Below are positions 34,420 to 46,161 of a stretch of DNA of 64,000 bases, piece by piece. How positions within the stretch are numbered: the first letter of the stretch is position 1; every line of letters starts with the position of its first letter. The DNA comes from Microbacterium testaceum StLB037 (lineage in GTDB: Bacteria; Actinomycetota; Actinomycetes; Actinomycetales; Microbacteriaceae), in contig NC_015125.1 in assembly GCF_000202635.1 (NCBI RefSeq), positions 3,596,001 to 3,660,000 of the forward strand, read 5' to 3'. A program made the position numbers and the translations under genes. The notes beneath the pieces were generated by a model. That model searched no databases, was not told the origin of the DNA, and saw nothing but the letters and a program-made list of their open reading frames with translations.

Positions 34420-34728
34420 GTGGTTTACGCAGTTGTGCGCGCCGGCGGCCGCCAGGAGAAGGTCCAGGTCGGCACGGTTGTCGTGCTCGACCGCCAGAAG
34501 GCGAAGGTTGGCGAGAGCATCGAGCTGCCCGCCGTTCTGTTCGTCGACGGCGACGCTGTCACGACCGACGCCGACAAGCTCGCGAAGGTCTCGGTCACGG
34601 CCGAGGTGCTCGGCGAGGAGCGCGGTCCGAAGATCGTGATCCAGAAGTTCAAGAACAAGACCGGCTACAAGAAGCGCCAGGGCCACCGTCAGGACCTCAC
34701 GCGCGTCAAGATCACCGGCATCAAGTAA
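34420..34728 (+). CDS. rplU: 50S ribosomal protein L21
   Basis: 102 residues from GTG 34420, giving the standard L21 start (M)[14 protein letters not shown]. The longer frame upstream is leader RNA. The C-terminal signature [12 protein letters not shown] is complete. It binds 23S rRNA domain V/VI. The start has only a weak AGGTG-like site. rpmA follows after 18 nt. The 140-nt leader may be a regulatory site. Confidence 0.97.
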   Translation: MVYAVVRAGGRQEKVQVGTVVVLDRQKAKVGESIELPAVLFVDGDAVTTDADKLAKVSVTAEVLGEERGPKIVIQKFKNKTGYKKRQGHRQDLTRVKITGIK

Positions 34729-34746
34729 GAGCCAGGAGACGCAGAG

Positions 34747-37477
<2,731 letters not shown>

Positions 37478-37481
37478 CGCG

Positions 37482-38741
37482 ATGACCACGATCGCCGTCT
37501 CCGTCGATGAGCGCCTGCGTCTGGCGAAGGACGCGGCGCGAGAGATCGGTCTGCTCGACGCGGCCGCGAAGACCGCCCTGTTGAACGCGATCGCCGACGC
37601 CCTCGACGCCGCGACCGACGAGATCGTCATCGCGAACACCGACGATCTCGAGCGGGGTCGGGCGAGCCTGATCGGCGATGCTCTGCTCGATCGCCTGCGC
37701 CTCGATGCCGGCCGTGTCGCGGCGCTGGCCACCGCCGTCCGCGAGGTCGCCGTCCTGCCCGACCCGGTCGGGCGTGTCCTCGACCGTCGAACGCTGCCCA
37801 ACGGGCTCGCGCTCGAGAAGGTCGCGGTGCCCTTCGGGGTCGTCGGCTCGATCTACGAGGCTCGCCCCAACGTCACCGTCGACATCGCCGCCCTGGCGCT
37901 GCGCTCGGGCAACGCGGTGGTCCTGCGCGGCGGCTCCGCGGCCCAGAGCTCGAATGCCGCGCTCGTCGCGGTGATGCGGGCGGCCCTCGCGTCGCAGGGC
38001 GTCTCGCCCGAAGCGGTGCAGACCGTCGACGACTTCGGCCGCGACGGAGCCCGCGCACTGATGAACGCGCGCGGACTCGTGGACGTCCTCGTCCCGCGGG
38101 GGAGCGCCTCGCTCATCGAGACCGTCGTCACCGAATCGACCGTGCCCGTCATCGAAACCGGCGCGGGAGTCGTCCACGTGTACCTCGACGAGACGGCGCG
38201 CGCCGACTGGGCGCGCGACATCGTGCTGAACGCCAAGACGCAGCGCCCGAGCGTCTGCAACGCCGTCGAGACGGTTCTCGTGCATCGCGCCGCCGCCGAT
38301 CGGCTCCTGCCCGAGCTGCTCGTCTCGCTCGCCGGCGCCGGCGTGAGCGTGCACGGCGACGCGACGGTCGCCGGCTACGACCCGCGGGTCCTCGCCGCGA
38401 CCGACGACGACTGGGCCGCGGAGTACCTCAGCCTCGATCTCGCCGTGCGAGTCGTGGACGATCTGGATGACGCTCTCGCGCACATCCGGCGGTACTCGAC
38501 GCATCACACCGAGTCGATCATCACCGAGGACGACGCCGCCGCGCAGCGCTTCCTCGCCGAGGTCGACTCGGCCGTCGTCCTCGTCAACGCCTCGACCCGG
38601 TTCACCGACGGGGGCGAGTTCGGCTTCGGCGCCGAGGTCGGTATCTCCACCCAGAAACTTCACGCCCGCGGCCCCATGGGCCTCGCCGAGCTCACGAGCA
38701 CGAAGTGGCTCGGGCGCGGCGACGGACAGGTCCGCGCCTAA
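37482..38741 (+). CDS. proA: Gamma-glutamyl phosphate reductase
   Basis: 419 residues, an aldehyde-dehydrogenase fold enzyme of the usual length. Catalytic cysteine lies in Q-R-P-S-V-C-N-A-V-E-T. The F-G-V-V-G-S-I-Y-E-A-R-P-N-V-T segment is the ProA signature for NADPH and substrate binding. It reduces glutamyl-5-phosphate in proline synthesis. The start is 4 nt after proB and is preceded by its own -10 box, so it may be expressed both with and without proB. Confidence 0.97.
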   Translation: MTTIAVSVDERLRLAKDAAREIGLLDAAAKTALLNAIADALDAATDEIVIANTDDLERGRASLIGDALLDRLRLDAGRVAALATAVREVAVLPDPVGRVLDRRTLPNGLALEKVAVPFGVVGSIYEARPNVTVDIAALALRSGNAVVLRGGSAAQSSNAALVAVMRAALASQGVSPEAVQTVDDFGRDGARALMNARGLVDVLVPRGSASLIETVVTESTVPVIETGAGVVHVYLDETARADWARDIVLNAKTQRPSVCNAVETVLVHRAAADRLLPELLVSLAGAGVSVHGDATVAGYDPRVLAATDDDWAAEYLSLDLAVRVVDDLDDALAHIRRYSTHHTESIITEDDAAAQRFLAEVDSAVVLVNASTRFTDGGEFGFGAEVGISTQKLHARGPMGLAELTSTKWLGRGDGQVRA

Positions 38742-38746
38742 CCGCC

Positions 38747-38752
38747 TAAAAT
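38747..38752 (+). promoter_or_regulatory. -10 box before the 74-residue membrane protein
   Basis: TAAAAT, 39 nt before ATG 38792 and just after the proA stop. It may start a transcript for the membrane protein and nadD. Confidence 0.4.
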
Positions 38753-38791
38753 GGCACTGCGCGCCGCGCAGACACCCGAAACGGAGCACTG

Positions 38792-39016
38792 ATGACTTTC
38801 GCCTCACTTCTCGCCCACGCCGCCGAAGAGGCCGGCCACCACGGCGGCAACGTGCAGGCCCAGACCTTCTGGATCGGCGCCCTCGCCTTCGTGGTGTTCG
38901 TGTCGCTCAGCCTCGTCACGCTGTCGTACCGCAACGTCTCGAACCGCCACGCGCACAAGGCCGAGGCCTACACGAAGAAGCACGGGACGCCGACGCCCGA
39001 GGCGCACGGCCACTGA
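38792..39016 (+). CDS. Small single-span membrane protein
   Basis: 74 residues; ATG 38792 has ACGGAG upstream. One hydrophobic span (about residues 26-46) follows a His/Glu-containing N-terminus and precedes a basic, His-rich tail ([13 protein letters not shown]). I know no domain. It lies 10 nt before nadD and is probably co-transcribed. The position between proA and nadD and the good ribosome binding site support it as a real gene. Confidence 0.72.
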   Translation: MTFASLLAHAAEEAGHHGGNVQAQTFWIGALAFVVFVSLSLVTLSYRNVSNRHAHKAEAYTKKHGTPTPEAHGH

Positions 39017-39026
39017 GGCCCACCGT

Positions 39027-39623
39027 ATGTCGGTGACGCGCGCCCCTCGCATCGGGGTCATGGGTGGGACGTTCGATCCCATCCATCACGGTCACCTGGT
39101 GGCGGCGAGCGAGGTCGCGCAGTCCTTCGATCTCGACGAGGTGGTCTTCGTGCCCACGGGGCGCCCGTGGCAGAAGGACGAGGTCACGGCGAGCGAGCAC
39201 CGCTACCTCATGACGGTGATCGCGACGGCCTCGAATCCGCAGTTCACCGTGAGCAGGGTGGACATCGATCGCGACGGCCCGACGTACACGATCGACACGC
39301 TGCGAGACCTGAAGAGCCAGCGTCCGGGTGCCGACCTGTTCTTCATCACCGGAGCCGACGCGGTGGCGCAGATCCTCAGCTGGCGCAATCACCAGGAGCT
39401 GTGGGACCTGGCGCATTTCGTCGCCGTCTCCCGGCCTGGTCACGTGCTGACCACCGAGGGGCTGCCCACCGAAGACGTGAGCCAGCTCGAGATCCCGGCC
39501 CTGTCGATCTCATCCACAGACTGCCGCGCCCGCGTGCGCCGAGGACACCCCGTGTGGTACCTCGTGCCCGACGGCGTCGTGCAGTACATCGCGAAGCACC
39601 ACCTCTACCGGAGTAAGGCATGA
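39027..39623 (+). CDS. nadD: Nicotinate-nucleotide adenylyltransferase
   Basis: 198 residues. The nucleotidyltransferase motif G-G-T-F-D-P-I-H20-H-G-H23 is at the N-terminus and [10 protein letters not shown] near the C-terminus. It converts nicotinate mononucleotide to deamido-NAD. The proA-nadD-rsfS linkage is typical of actinobacteria and many bacteria. The stop overlaps the next ATG by 4 bp. Confidence 0.96.
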   Translation: MSVTRAPRIGVMGGTFDPIHHGHLVAASEVAQSFDLDEVVFVPTGRPWQKDEVTASEHRYLMTVIATASNPQFTVSRVDIDRDGPTYTIDTLRDLKSQRPGADLFFITGADAVAQILSWRNHQELWDLAHFVAVSRPGHVLTTEGLPTEDVSQLEIPALSISSTDCRARVRRGHPVWYLVPDGVVQYIAKHHLYRSKA

Positions 39624-40675
39624 GCACTTCCGAGAACAATGGAACCCCGCCGCTGACGCGGCGCCAGCTGCGCGAGATCCGCAACACCGGCGCGACTCCG
39701 ATCATCCCGACGCAGCCCGTCGAGCCCGTCGCGGACGCCGCGCCTGAGGCCCCGGCCGTCGAGCTCACGCCCGCGGTGCCGCAGCAGCCCACGGGACGCG
39801 AGGAGCCCTCGACTCCGGCGGACGACACCGCGGCGACCGCAGACACCGCGACGAGCGACGGGCCGGCCGAGGAGCCGGCTCCGGCACAGCCCACGACGAC
39901 TCCCGAGCCCGCCGTGATCGGCTTCGGCACTCCGGCCGAAGACGCGAGTTCGACCTACGCGCCCACCGGCCTCACCCGTCGTCAGGTGCGCGCGCAGGAG
40001 AAGATCCGCACTGCGTCGGTGCCGGTGATCTCGCCGGATCTCGCTCCCGCGTCTCCCCAGCCCCGCGCGGAGTCGACGGACGACAAGGCCTCCGCCGACC
40101 TCCCCGCGATCTTCCGCCCCGCCGTCGCCGAAGAGCTCGAGGGAGCGGAACCCGCTCCGGAGCCGGTGTCATCAACGGTCAACCCCGACCTCGGGTCCGA
40201 CCTGCTGAACGGCGCGACCCCCGACATCTCGCTTCCCCCCTCGTTCGACCAGCTCATCGCCCGCAGCGGCGTCGCCACCGGGTCGGTCTCGACCCCGAAC
40301 GCTCTCATCCTCTCCGAGACCCCGATCGGCGGCCCCCTGGTCGCTCCGGTCACGGCGACCGGCGAAGTCATGATCACCGGCACCTTCGAGCTCCCGCAGG
40401 GCCTCGGCTCCGTCGGACACGCTCCGGGCACCACCGACGGCCGCGAAGCGGACGCCGTCCTCCTCGACGGAGAACTGCCTGCCGCGTCGTCGCCCACACC
40501 GATCGCCGCCAGCGCGGCCATCAGCACCGTCAAGCAGCCGGGGGACATCATTCGTCCGCCGGCGCCGGAGAAGGGCAGCAAGCTCGTCATCGGCCTCATC
40601 ATCACCACCGGCGCTCTCGCGATCGCCGTGGCGGTGGCCCTCGCCATCGCCGTCACGACAGGAGTATTCGGATGA
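39620..40675 (+). CDS. Disordered tail-anchored membrane protein between nadD and rsfS
   Basis: 351 residues, ATG 39620 overlapping the nadD stop. About 315 residues are Pro/Ala/Glu/Thr-rich and predicted disordered. One hydrophobic segment at the C-terminus ([17 protein letters not shown]) would anchor it with the long part in the cytoplasm. Two copies of a basic motif stand out: [10 protein letters not shown] at about residue 10 and [10 protein letters not shown] at about 120. I recognise no domain. Coupling on both sides to nadD and rsfS supports it as a real gene. Confidence 0.75.
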   Translation: MSTSENNGTPPLTRRQLREIRNTGATPIIPTQPVEPVADAAPEAPAVELTPAVPQQPTGREEPSTPADDTAATADTATSDGPAEEPAPAQPTTTPEPAVIGFGTPAEDASSTYAPTGLTRRQVRAQEKIRTASVPVISPDLAPASPQPRAESTDDKASADLPAIFRPAVAEELEGAEPAPEPVSSTVNPDLGSDLLNGATPDISLPPSFDQLIARSGVATGSVSTPNALILSETPIGGPLVAPVTATGEVMITGTFELPQGLGSVGHAPGTTDGREADAVLLDGELPAASSPTPIAASAAISTVKQPGDIIRPPAPEKGSKLVIGLIITTGALAIAVAVALAIAVTTGVFG

Positions 40676-41052
40676 CCGCGACCCAGAACGGACGCGAGAT
40701 GGCGCAGATCGCCGCCCTCGCCGCCGACAGCAAGTCCGGCGAAGACCTCGTCGCCCTGGATGTGTCCGAGCCCCTGCCGCTCGTCGACATCTTCCTGCTG
40801 GTCACGGGTCGCAACGAGCGCAACGTCGCCGCGATCGCCGACGAGATCGAAGAGAAGCTGCTCGAGGCGGGCCACAAGCGCCTTCGCCGCGAAGGCCGCC
40901 AGGAGTCCCGCTGGGTCCTCCTCGACTTCGGCGACCTGGTCGTGCACGTCTTCCACGAGGAGGAGCGCATGTACTACGGCCTGGAGCGGCTCTGGAAGGA
41001 CTGCCCCGTCGTCCCGCTCGAGCTGCCGAGCCCGGCCCACGCCGCCGACTGA
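40672..41052 (+). CDS. rsfS: Ribosomal silencing factor RsfS (Iojap/YbeB)
   Basis: 126 residues; ATG 40672 overlaps the previous stop. The family core is clear: D-I-F-L-L-V-T-G-R-N-E-R-N, and the C-terminal W-V-L-L-D-F-G-D-L-V-V-H-V-F-H-E-E-E-R-M followed by Y-Y-x-L-E-R-L-W. RsfS binds L14 and blocks subunit joining in starvation. It ends the nadD run at a terminator. Confidence 0.96.
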   Translation: MTATQNGREMAQIAALAADSKSGEDLVALDVSEPLPLVDIFLLVTGRNERNVAAIADEIEEKLLEAGHKRLRREGRQESRWVLLDFGDLVVHVFHEEERMYYGLERLWKDCPVVPLELPSPAHAAD

Positions 41053-41068
41053 CGCGTGCCGACGTCGA

Positions 41069-41097
41069 CGCCCTCTGCCTGCGGCAGGGGGCGTTCT
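41069..41097 (+). terminator. Terminator after rsfS
   Basis: 11-bp stem CGCCCTCTGCC (41069-41079) with 41083-41093 (one wobble), loop TGC, followed by TTCTCGTTC. Confidence 0.75.
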
Positions 41098-41175
41098 CGT
41101 TCACCGAGCGCGCAGCGGGCCTGGACGCGGCTGCCTGCCGCGACGCGTTGACACGAACAGAAATTGGATCGGGCG

Positions 41176-41216
41176 AACGGATTCGGATGCCAGTGCCCTC
41201 GGCATCGGAATCCGTT
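41176..41216. repeat. Imperfect inverted repeat in the rsfS / tRNA-Ala gap
   Basis: 16-nt arms (41176-41191 and 41201-41216) of AACGGATTCGGATGCC type with a single mismatch and a 9-nt loop. It contains the abundant heptamer in its left arm. Confidence 0.7.
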
Positions 41217-41275
41217 GCCGTTCTCCGACTCCCGCGCCCGGCGGAAGAGACCACGAGGCTCCGCCCGGGAACGAA

Positions 41276-41303
41276 GAAAGCCTCCGCGGAGGCGGAGGCT
41301 TTC
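41276..41303 (-). terminator. Terminator of tRNA-Ala
   Basis: Perfect 12-bp stem GAAAGCCTCCGC (41276-41287) with 41292-41303. On the minus strand it lies 8 nt after the tRNA-Ala 3' end and is followed by TTCGTT. Confidence 0.75.
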
Positions 41304-41311
41304 TCTCTGGG

Positions 41312-41384
41312 TGGACCTGAGGGGACTCGAACCCCTGACCCCCTGCATGCCATGCAGGTGCGCTACCAGCTGCGCCACAGGCCC
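41312..41384 (-). tRNA. tRNA-Ala (anticodon GGC)
   Basis: 73-nt cloverleaf: acceptor GGGCCTG/CAGGTCC (with one G-T), anticodon stem CCTGC/GCAGG around loop ATGGCAT, T-arm AGGGG/CCCCT with TTCGAGT. Discriminator is A; CCA is not encoded (CCC follows). Confidence 0.96.
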
Positions 41385-41427
41385 GTTTTTTGTTTTCCGC
41401 CCCGTTCGAGGCAACTCCATGAGCTTA

Positions 41428-42333
41428 CTACACGGGATCGGGACGCAAGAAATCGGCGCGGCCGGGCGTGTCGTCGCCAGCGCCGACGGCCGCGAGGACG
41501 GCCCGCCTCAGTGCCTGCGCCCGCTCGCTGAGAGCTCTCTGGCGGGACACGTACTGCGCCTTCCCCTCGGCGGTCTCGATGGCCACGGGGGAGTACCCCC
41601 ACCCCGTGAGGTCGTAGGGAGACGCCTCCATGTCGAGGGTGCGGATGTCGCGCGCGAGCACGAACGCGTCCAGCAGCAGCGGGCCCGGAACGAGGGGTCC
41701 GAGCTTCACCGCCCACTTGTACACGTCCATCCCGGCGTGCAGGCACCCCGGCTGTTCGCGTTCCGCTTGCGTCTCACGAGACAACGGCTCGCGGTTTCGC
41801 GGAACCGCGTCGGGGGTGAAGAAACGGAAGGCATCGAAGTGCGTGCAACGGAGGTCGTGCGCGTCGACGACGGCATCCGTCCCGTCCCGGCCCAGCCGAA
41901 GCGGGACGGCGTGCCGCACCTCGTCCGCGCGATACGCCATCGCCCATTCGTGCAGACCGAAGCACCCGAACTGCGCCGGGCGGTGAAGCGTGGCGCGGAG
42001 GAGGTTCGTGATCCCGCGGTACAGCGAGGCGCGCTCAGCGCGGAAGGCCTCGGCATCCACGCGGACCCCCGTGCCCTCGCGGCGGTACCAGCGCCACCCG
42101 GCCCGCTCCTCGGCGCCGTCGAGGACGACCCCGGGTCCGGGATGCCACCGGCGCAGGATCGCGGGCTTGTACGAGTAGTACGTGAAGAGGAAGTCCTCGA
42201 CGGGATGCTTCTCGGCGCGACTCGCGCGGGCGCGATGGTCGGCCGTCAGGGCGTCCGCGCGCGCCGCGTGCGCGGCGCCGGCGGCCGTCCACTGGTCGCG
42301 GTCGAGGACGGTCTCGGCGAGGAGCGCGGTCAC
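41428..42333 (-). CDS. Conserved protein annotated in relatives as 3-methyladenine DNA glycosylase
   Basis: 301 residues from GTG 42333, which overlaps the stop of the upstream SRAP gene (GTGA). The sequence matches from memory an actinobacterial family labelled 3-methyladenine DNA glycosylase, with H-P-V-E-D-F-L-F-T-Y-Y, F-G-C-F-G-L-H-E-W-A-M and L-L-D-A-F-V-L-A-R-D. I do not see a helix-hairpin-helix or the AlkA/Tag motif, so the enzymatic label is not proved. Coupling with an abasic-site DNA-protein crosslink gene fits a role in base-damage handling. It is cytosolic with no signal. Confidence 0.65.
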   Translation of the reverse strand: MTALLAETVLDRDQWTAAGAAHAARADALTADHRARASRAEKHPVEDFLFTYYSYKPAILRRWHPGPGVVLDGAEERAGWRWYRREGTGVRVDAEAFRAERASLYRGITNLLRATLHRPAQFGCFGLHEWAMAYRADEVRHAVPLRLGRDGTDAVVDAHDLRCTHFDAFRFFTPDAVPRNREPLSRETQAEREQPGCLHAGMDVYKWAVKLGPLVPGPLLLDAFVLARDIRTLDMEASPYDLTGWGYSPVAIETAEGKAQYVSRQRALSERAQALRRAVLAAVGAGDDTPGRADFLRPDPV

Positions 42334-43040
42334 TCGACCGGCTCGACGAGAGCGGGGGAGTCGTTGCGCACGTTCCCGACGGCGGACGACACGACGTGGT
42401 CGTCGAGGGTCTCGGCCACGTCCGGAGCCGCGTCGATCGCCGCGTCGAGAACGTCGCCGACGTTCTCGGTAGTCGGGTCGAGCCACGCGTCGGCGAAGTC
42501 GGGATCCATGAACAGCGGCATCCGGTCGTGGATCGAACCGAGGCGGCCGATCGCGTCGCGCGTGAGGATGGTGCAGCTGAGCACCCACCGCGCCGGGTCG
42601 TCCTCGGCGCGCGAAGGGTCTTTCCACCACTCGTACAGGCCCGCGAAGAAGAGCGGGGATCCGTCGGCGGGGTGGATGTAGTGCGGGGTCTTGCCCTCGT
42701 CGGTCGTCTTCCACTCGTAGTACCCGGATGCCGGGATCACCGCGCGCCGTTTGATGAGGGCGTTGCGGAACATCGGCTTGTCTTCGACCTCTTCGGCGCG
42801 CGCGTTGAACGCGCGGGCCCCGATCTTGACGTCTTTCGCCCAGCCCGGGACGAGCCCCCACCTCGCGACCTCGAGACGGCGCACCGGCGGCTCGGTCTTC
42901 ACCGAGTCGAGGACGATCGCCACCGACGACGTCGGCGCGATGTTGTACGAGGGCGGGGGCAGCTCATCGCTCTCGACGTCGACGCGAAGAACGCCCACGA
43001 GCTCTGAGGCCACGTTGGCCACGACGAATCGACCGCACAT
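42330..43040 (-). CDS. SRAP/HMCES-YedK family abasic-site protein
   Basis: 236 residues. The start is M-C2-G-R-F, with C2 the nucleophile that forms a thiazolidine crosslink with abasic sites in single-stranded DNA. N-I-A-P-T, A-S-G-Y-Y-E-W-K and S-I-H-D-R-M-P (catalytic His) complete the SRAP signature. It shields abasic sites during replication. Start ATG 43040 lies 6 nt from a TACGGT box and has no ribosome binding site, so it is probably leaderless. The following gene is coupled. Confidence 0.94.
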   Translation of the reverse strand: MCGRFVVANVASELVGVLRVDVESDELPPPSYNIAPTSSVAIVLDSVKTEPPVRRLEVARWGLVPGWAKDVKIGARAFNARAEEVEDKPMFRNALIKRRAVIPASGYYEWKTTDEGKTPHYIHPADGSPLFFAGLYEWWKDPSRAEDDPARWVLSCTILTRDAIGRLGSIHDRMPLFMDPDFADAWLDPTTENVGDVLDAAIDAAPDVAETLDDHVVSSAVGNVRNDSPALVEPVE

Positions 43041-43046
43041 GCTTCC

Positions 43047-43052
43047 ACCGTA
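43047..43052 (-). promoter_or_regulatory. Leaderless-type -10 box of the SRAP gene
   Basis: TACGGT on the minus strand, 6 nt before ATG 43040. Confidence 0.45.
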
Positions 43053-43095
43053 CGCGCCCCCTCCGACATCGGGCGGGGGCGGGCGGCATCCGTCC

Positions 43096-44127
43096 TCAGG
43101 CGTCGTTCTTGATGACCCCGGCGCTCTCGAGACGATCGAGCAGCGCGGCCCCGTCCGACCCCGTCACCCAGGGGACCTCGGCCGCCGAGTGATCGTCGAC
43201 GACCGTGCGGCCACCGGCGAGGACGGCCTCCGCCGGGAGCAGACGGCGGATCGCGACAGCGGCGACGTTCTGCGGGTGGTCGATGGCGAACTGCGTGTAG
43301 ATCGCGTCGTCGTGCTGGCCGTCGTCGCCCACGAGGAGCCACTTGACGTTCGGGAACTCGCTCGCGATCCGGCGGAGGTTCTGCTCCTTGTGATCGCGCC
43401 CGCTGCGGAACCACCGGTCGTGCGTGGGGCCCCAGTCGGTCAGCAGGAACGAACCAGCGGGGAACAGGTGCCGCCGCATGAAGCGCGTCAGCGTGGGGGC
43501 CACGTTCCACGCACCCGTCGACAGGTAGATCACCGGCGTGCCGGGGTGCTCACGCGTCAATCGCTCGAGCATGACGGCCATGCCGGGCACGGGCTGGCGC
43601 GCGTGTTCGTCGAGGACGAACGAGTTCCAGGCCGCGAGGAAAGGGCGGGGGAGGGCCGTCACCATGACGGTGTCGTCGATGTCGCTGACCACGCCGAAGC
43701 GCACGTCGGAGCCGACGATGAAGACGCGGGTCTCGGCGGGCTCACTGCCCTCCACCGACATCGTGATCGTCTGCCAGCCCGGCGCGAGGGAGGCCGGTAG
43801 GCGCGCGTCGATCACTCCGCCGCGATCGGCCGAGACCTCGTGCGCGACGCCGTCGATGACGACGCGGACCCGGGCCATGCCCACGGGCACCGCCGCGAAG
43901 CTGCGCCACCCGCGAAGGCTCGCGAACTCACCCGTGGAAGTCCGTTTGATCGGCGGGGCGATGAGGACACGGCCCAGGACGCGGACCCATTCCTCCGTTC
44001 CGTACCCGGGGAATCCGGTGACCGCGGGACGGAGGCCCCGCGCGCGGGCGCGCTTCTCGCGCCACCGGTGGAAGCGGCGCTCCAGTCGGGCGAACCAGAG
44101 CACTTTGGCGCGGGGAGAACGAGGCAT
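43096..44127 (-). CDS. App1/DUF2183-family phosphatase domain protein
   Basis: 343 residues. The HAD-like D149-I-D-D-T153 (DxDxT) motif, Y-L-S-T-G-A-W-N, W-G-P-T and L-V-G-D-D-G-Q-H-D identify the App1/DUF2183 (LNS2-like) phosphatidate phosphatase group. The N-terminal region (residues 1 to about 40) is very basic, with no membrane span, and a beta-rich domain lies between. Yeast App1 dephosphorylates phosphatidate; bacterial members are uncharacterised. It starts 5 nt downstream of the DedA gene, so both are probably co-transcribed and linked to membrane lipids. Confidence 0.88.
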   Translation of the reverse strand: MPRSPRAKVLWFARLERRFHRWREKRARARGLRPAVTGFPGYGTEEWVRVLGRVLIAPPIKRTSTGEFASLRGWRSFAAVPVGMARVRVVIDGVAHEVSADRGGVIDARLPASLAPGWQTITMSVEGSEPAETRVFIVGSDVRFGVVSDIDDTVMVTALPRPFLAAWNSFVLDEHARQPVPGMAVMLERLTREHPGTPVIYLSTGAWNVAPTLTRFMRRHLFPAGSFLLTDWGPTHDRWFRSGRDHKEQNLRRIASEFPNVKWLLVGDDGQHDDAIYTQFAIDHPQNVAAVAIRRLLPAEAVLAGGRTVVDDHSAAEVPWVTGSDGAALLDRLESAGVIKNDA

Positions 44128-44132
44128 CCGCC

Positions 44133-44813
44133 TCAGTCTTTCACGTCACCCTCCGCCGACTCGAGGGGGTGGACCTCGTCGGCCAGGTGCCGACGCTCCA
44201 CGCGCTCGATGACCTTCTTCCCGACGAAGACCAGCACGAGGAACACGACGAGGATGCCGACGAAGATGTAGCCGGCGTAGTGGATGCGGTCCGCGAGCTC
44301 GCGATACGTGCCCGCCGCCGTCGCCGCGACCGTGATGTACAGCGCGGACCAGATGGTGCACGCGGGGGCGGTCCACGCGAGGAAGCGGCGGTAGCTGTAG
44401 CCGCTCATCCCCACCGTCAGGGGCACGAGCGAGTGGAGGACCGGGAGGAACCGCGAGAGGAAGATGGCGGGCCCGCCGCGGCGACGCAGGTACCGGTCGG
44501 CGCGCTCCCAGTTGCGTTCCCCGAGTCTCTGCCCGAGCTTCGACGCGCGGATGCGCGGCCCGAAGTACCGGCCGAGCCAGAACCCGCCGCTCTCGCCGAG
44601 CAGGGCCCCGACGACCACGACGGCCGCGAGGATGACGCCCTCGAGCGGCGATGCGATGGCGGTTCCGGCGACGATCACCATCGTGTCGCCGGGCACGATG
44701 AGGCCGACCAGCACGCTCGTCTCGAGCATGACGGCGATGCCGGCGAGGATCGTGCGCAGCACGGGGTCGACGTTCTGGACGACGTCGAGCAGCCACGTGA
44801 GGATCTCGTTCAC
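44133..44813 (-). CDS. DedA-family membrane protein
   Basis: 226 residues from GTG 44813. The DedA/SNARE-associated core is visible: L-V-G-L-I-V-P-G-D-T near the N-terminus, G-E-S-G-G-F-W-L-G-R-Y-F-G and R-F-L-P-V-L-H-S-L-V-P-L-T-V-G, with about five membrane segments. DedA proteins translocate undecaprenyl phosphate or other lipids and help maintain proton-motive force. It is the first gene of a pair with the App1-like gene. It shares a 42-bp divergent region with pabB, from which both appear leaderless. Confidence 0.93.
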   Translation of the reverse strand: MNEILTWLLDVVQNVDPVLRTILAGIAVMLETSVLVGLIVPGDTMVIVAGTAIASPLEGVILAAVVVVGALLGESGGFWLGRYFGPRIRASKLGQRLGERNWERADRYLRRRGGPAIFLSRFLPVLHSLVPLTVGMSGYSYRRFLAWTAPACTIWSALYITVAATAAGTYRELADRIHYAGYIFVGILVVFLVLVFVGKKVIERVERRHLADEVHPLESAEGDVKD

Positions 44814-44820
44814 CTCCGTC

Positions 44821-44849
44821 AGCCTAGGGGCGCGGCCTCGCCCTAGCCT
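44821..44849. promoter_or_regulatory. Divergent leaderless-type promoters of dedA and pabB
   Basis: On the minus strand TAGGCT (44826-44821) lies 7 nt before GTG 44813. On the plus strand TAGCCT (44844-44849) lies 6 nt before GTG 44856. Both -10 boxes share a 29-bp segment, so the -35 regions must overlap the opposite gene's promoter. Confidence 0.6.
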
Positions 44850-44855
44850 GGGAGC

Positions 44856-46094
44856 GTGCCGCGTTCCGTCCCCCCGCTCGCCCTGCCCCGCTGGGTCGAC
44901 CCCGAGGCGGTCTTCACGAGCCTCTGGTCCGACGCGCCCGCGGCGTTCTGGCTCGACGGCGGCGTCGACGCCGATCGCGGGTGGAGCTGGATGGGTGCGG
45001 GGCGCCCCGAGCACGTCGCCGACCCGTTGGACCTCGCCGCGGCGCGCGTCGGGGGAGGGGCCTTCCACGGCGGATGGGTCGGCTGGATCCCCTACGACGG
45101 GGACGCCGCCTGGCTCCGCGTCGACGCCGCCCTCGCCTTCGACCACGGCGCTCGGCAGGTGTGGGCGGTGGGAACGGATGCCGCGGCCCTCGCCGACCTC
45201 GCCGAGCGGGCACTCCGCGCGGGGCCGGCGACTCCCGCACCGCCCGCGGAGCCTCGGGGAGTGGCATCCGGTCGCCATGCACCCGACGAGTACGCCGGGC
45301 TCATCGCCGCGTGCCGGGAGCACATCCGCGAGGGCGACGCCTATCAGCTGTGTCTCACCACCCGATTCACCGTTCCCGGCCGCTTCTTCGCCCTCGACGT
45401 GTTCCGACGGCTCCGCCGGACGTCGTCGTCGCACCACGGCGGTTTCGTGCGCATCGGCGACACGGCACTCGTGAGCGCATCGCCCGAGCGGTTCCTCGAG
45501 GTGCGCGACGGCACCGTCCACACGCACCCCATCAAGGGGACCCGTCCGCGCGCGGTCGATCCCGTGGCCGACGCCGCGCTCGCCGAGGAGCTGCGCACGG
45601 ACGCCAAGGAGCAGGCCGAGAACGTCATGATCGTCGACCTCATGCGCAACGACCTCTCGCGGGTGTGCGCCCCGTCGAGCATCGGCGTCGACCGGCTCCT
45701 CGACGTCGAGACGTACCCGCACGTCCATCAGCTCGTCAGCGAGGTGTCCGGCCGACTGATCCCGGGAACGACGCTCGGCATGCTCCGGGATGCCACGTTC
45801 CCGGCCGGCAGCATGACCGGCGCCCCGAAGGCCTCCGCGATGACGATCCTCGAGCGCCTCGAGGGCGCCCCGCGGGGCATCTACTCCGGGACGTTCGGGT
45901 GGATCGGCGACGACGGGTCCGCGGATCTCGCCATGGTCATCCGGAGCATCGTCGTCGAAGCGGATGCCGCCTCCGTCGGCGCGGGCGGAGGCATCACGTG
46001 GCGATCGGTCGCGGCATCCGAGGTGGCCGAGGTGGGGATCAAGGCCCGCGCCCCGCTCGCGGCGCTCGGCGCCGAGGTGCCGCCGGGGTGGTGA
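44856..46094 (+). CDS. pabB: Aminodeoxychorismate synthase component I (chorismate-binding)
   Basis: 412 residues from GTG 44856. The chorismate-binding domain carries P225-I-K227-G-T-R-P-R, the lysine-containing motif that marks PabB rather than anthranilate synthase Trp[18 protein letters not shown] and G-I-Y-S-G-T-F-G are the other signatures. With a glutaminase partner it makes 4-amino-4-deoxychorismate for folate. No glutaminase (pabA) or lyase (pabC) is adjacent. Confidence 0.9.
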   Translation: MPRSVPPLALPRWVDPEAVFTSLWSDAPAAFWLDGGVDADRGWSWMGAGRPEHVADPLDLAAARVGGGAFHGGWVGWIPYDGDAAWLRVDAALAFDHGARQVWAVGTDAAALADLAERALRAGPATPAPPAEPRGVASGRHAPDEYAGLIAACREHIREGDAYQLCLTTRFTVPGRFFALDVFRRLRRTSSSHHGGFVRIGDTALVSASPERFLEVRDGTVHTHPIKGTRPRAVDPVADAALAEELRTDAKEQAENVMIVDLMRNDLSRVCAPSSIGVDRLLDVETYPHVHQLVSEVSGRLIPGTTLGMLRDATFPAGSMTGAPKASAMTILERLEGAPRGIYSGTFGWIGDDGSADLAMVIRSIVVEADAASVGAGGGITWRSVAASEVAEVGIKARAPLAALGAEVPPGW

Positions 46095-46108
46095 CGGGCA
46101 CGGTCCGA

Positions 46109-46114
46109 TAGCCT
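46109..46114 (+). promoter_or_regulatory. -10 box of leuS
   Basis: TAGCCT just after the pabB stop; predicts a leader of about 40 nt before leuS. Confidence 0.4.
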
Positions 46115-46161
46115 GGACGCCGGCCCTCGTGGCCTTCCCGACCTCACGATTGGCTTCACCC

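Noticed and set aside
46150..46161. TTG start for leuS four codons upstream
   Set aside because: Possible, but GTG 46162 gives the more usual start; without start mapping the two cannot be separated.
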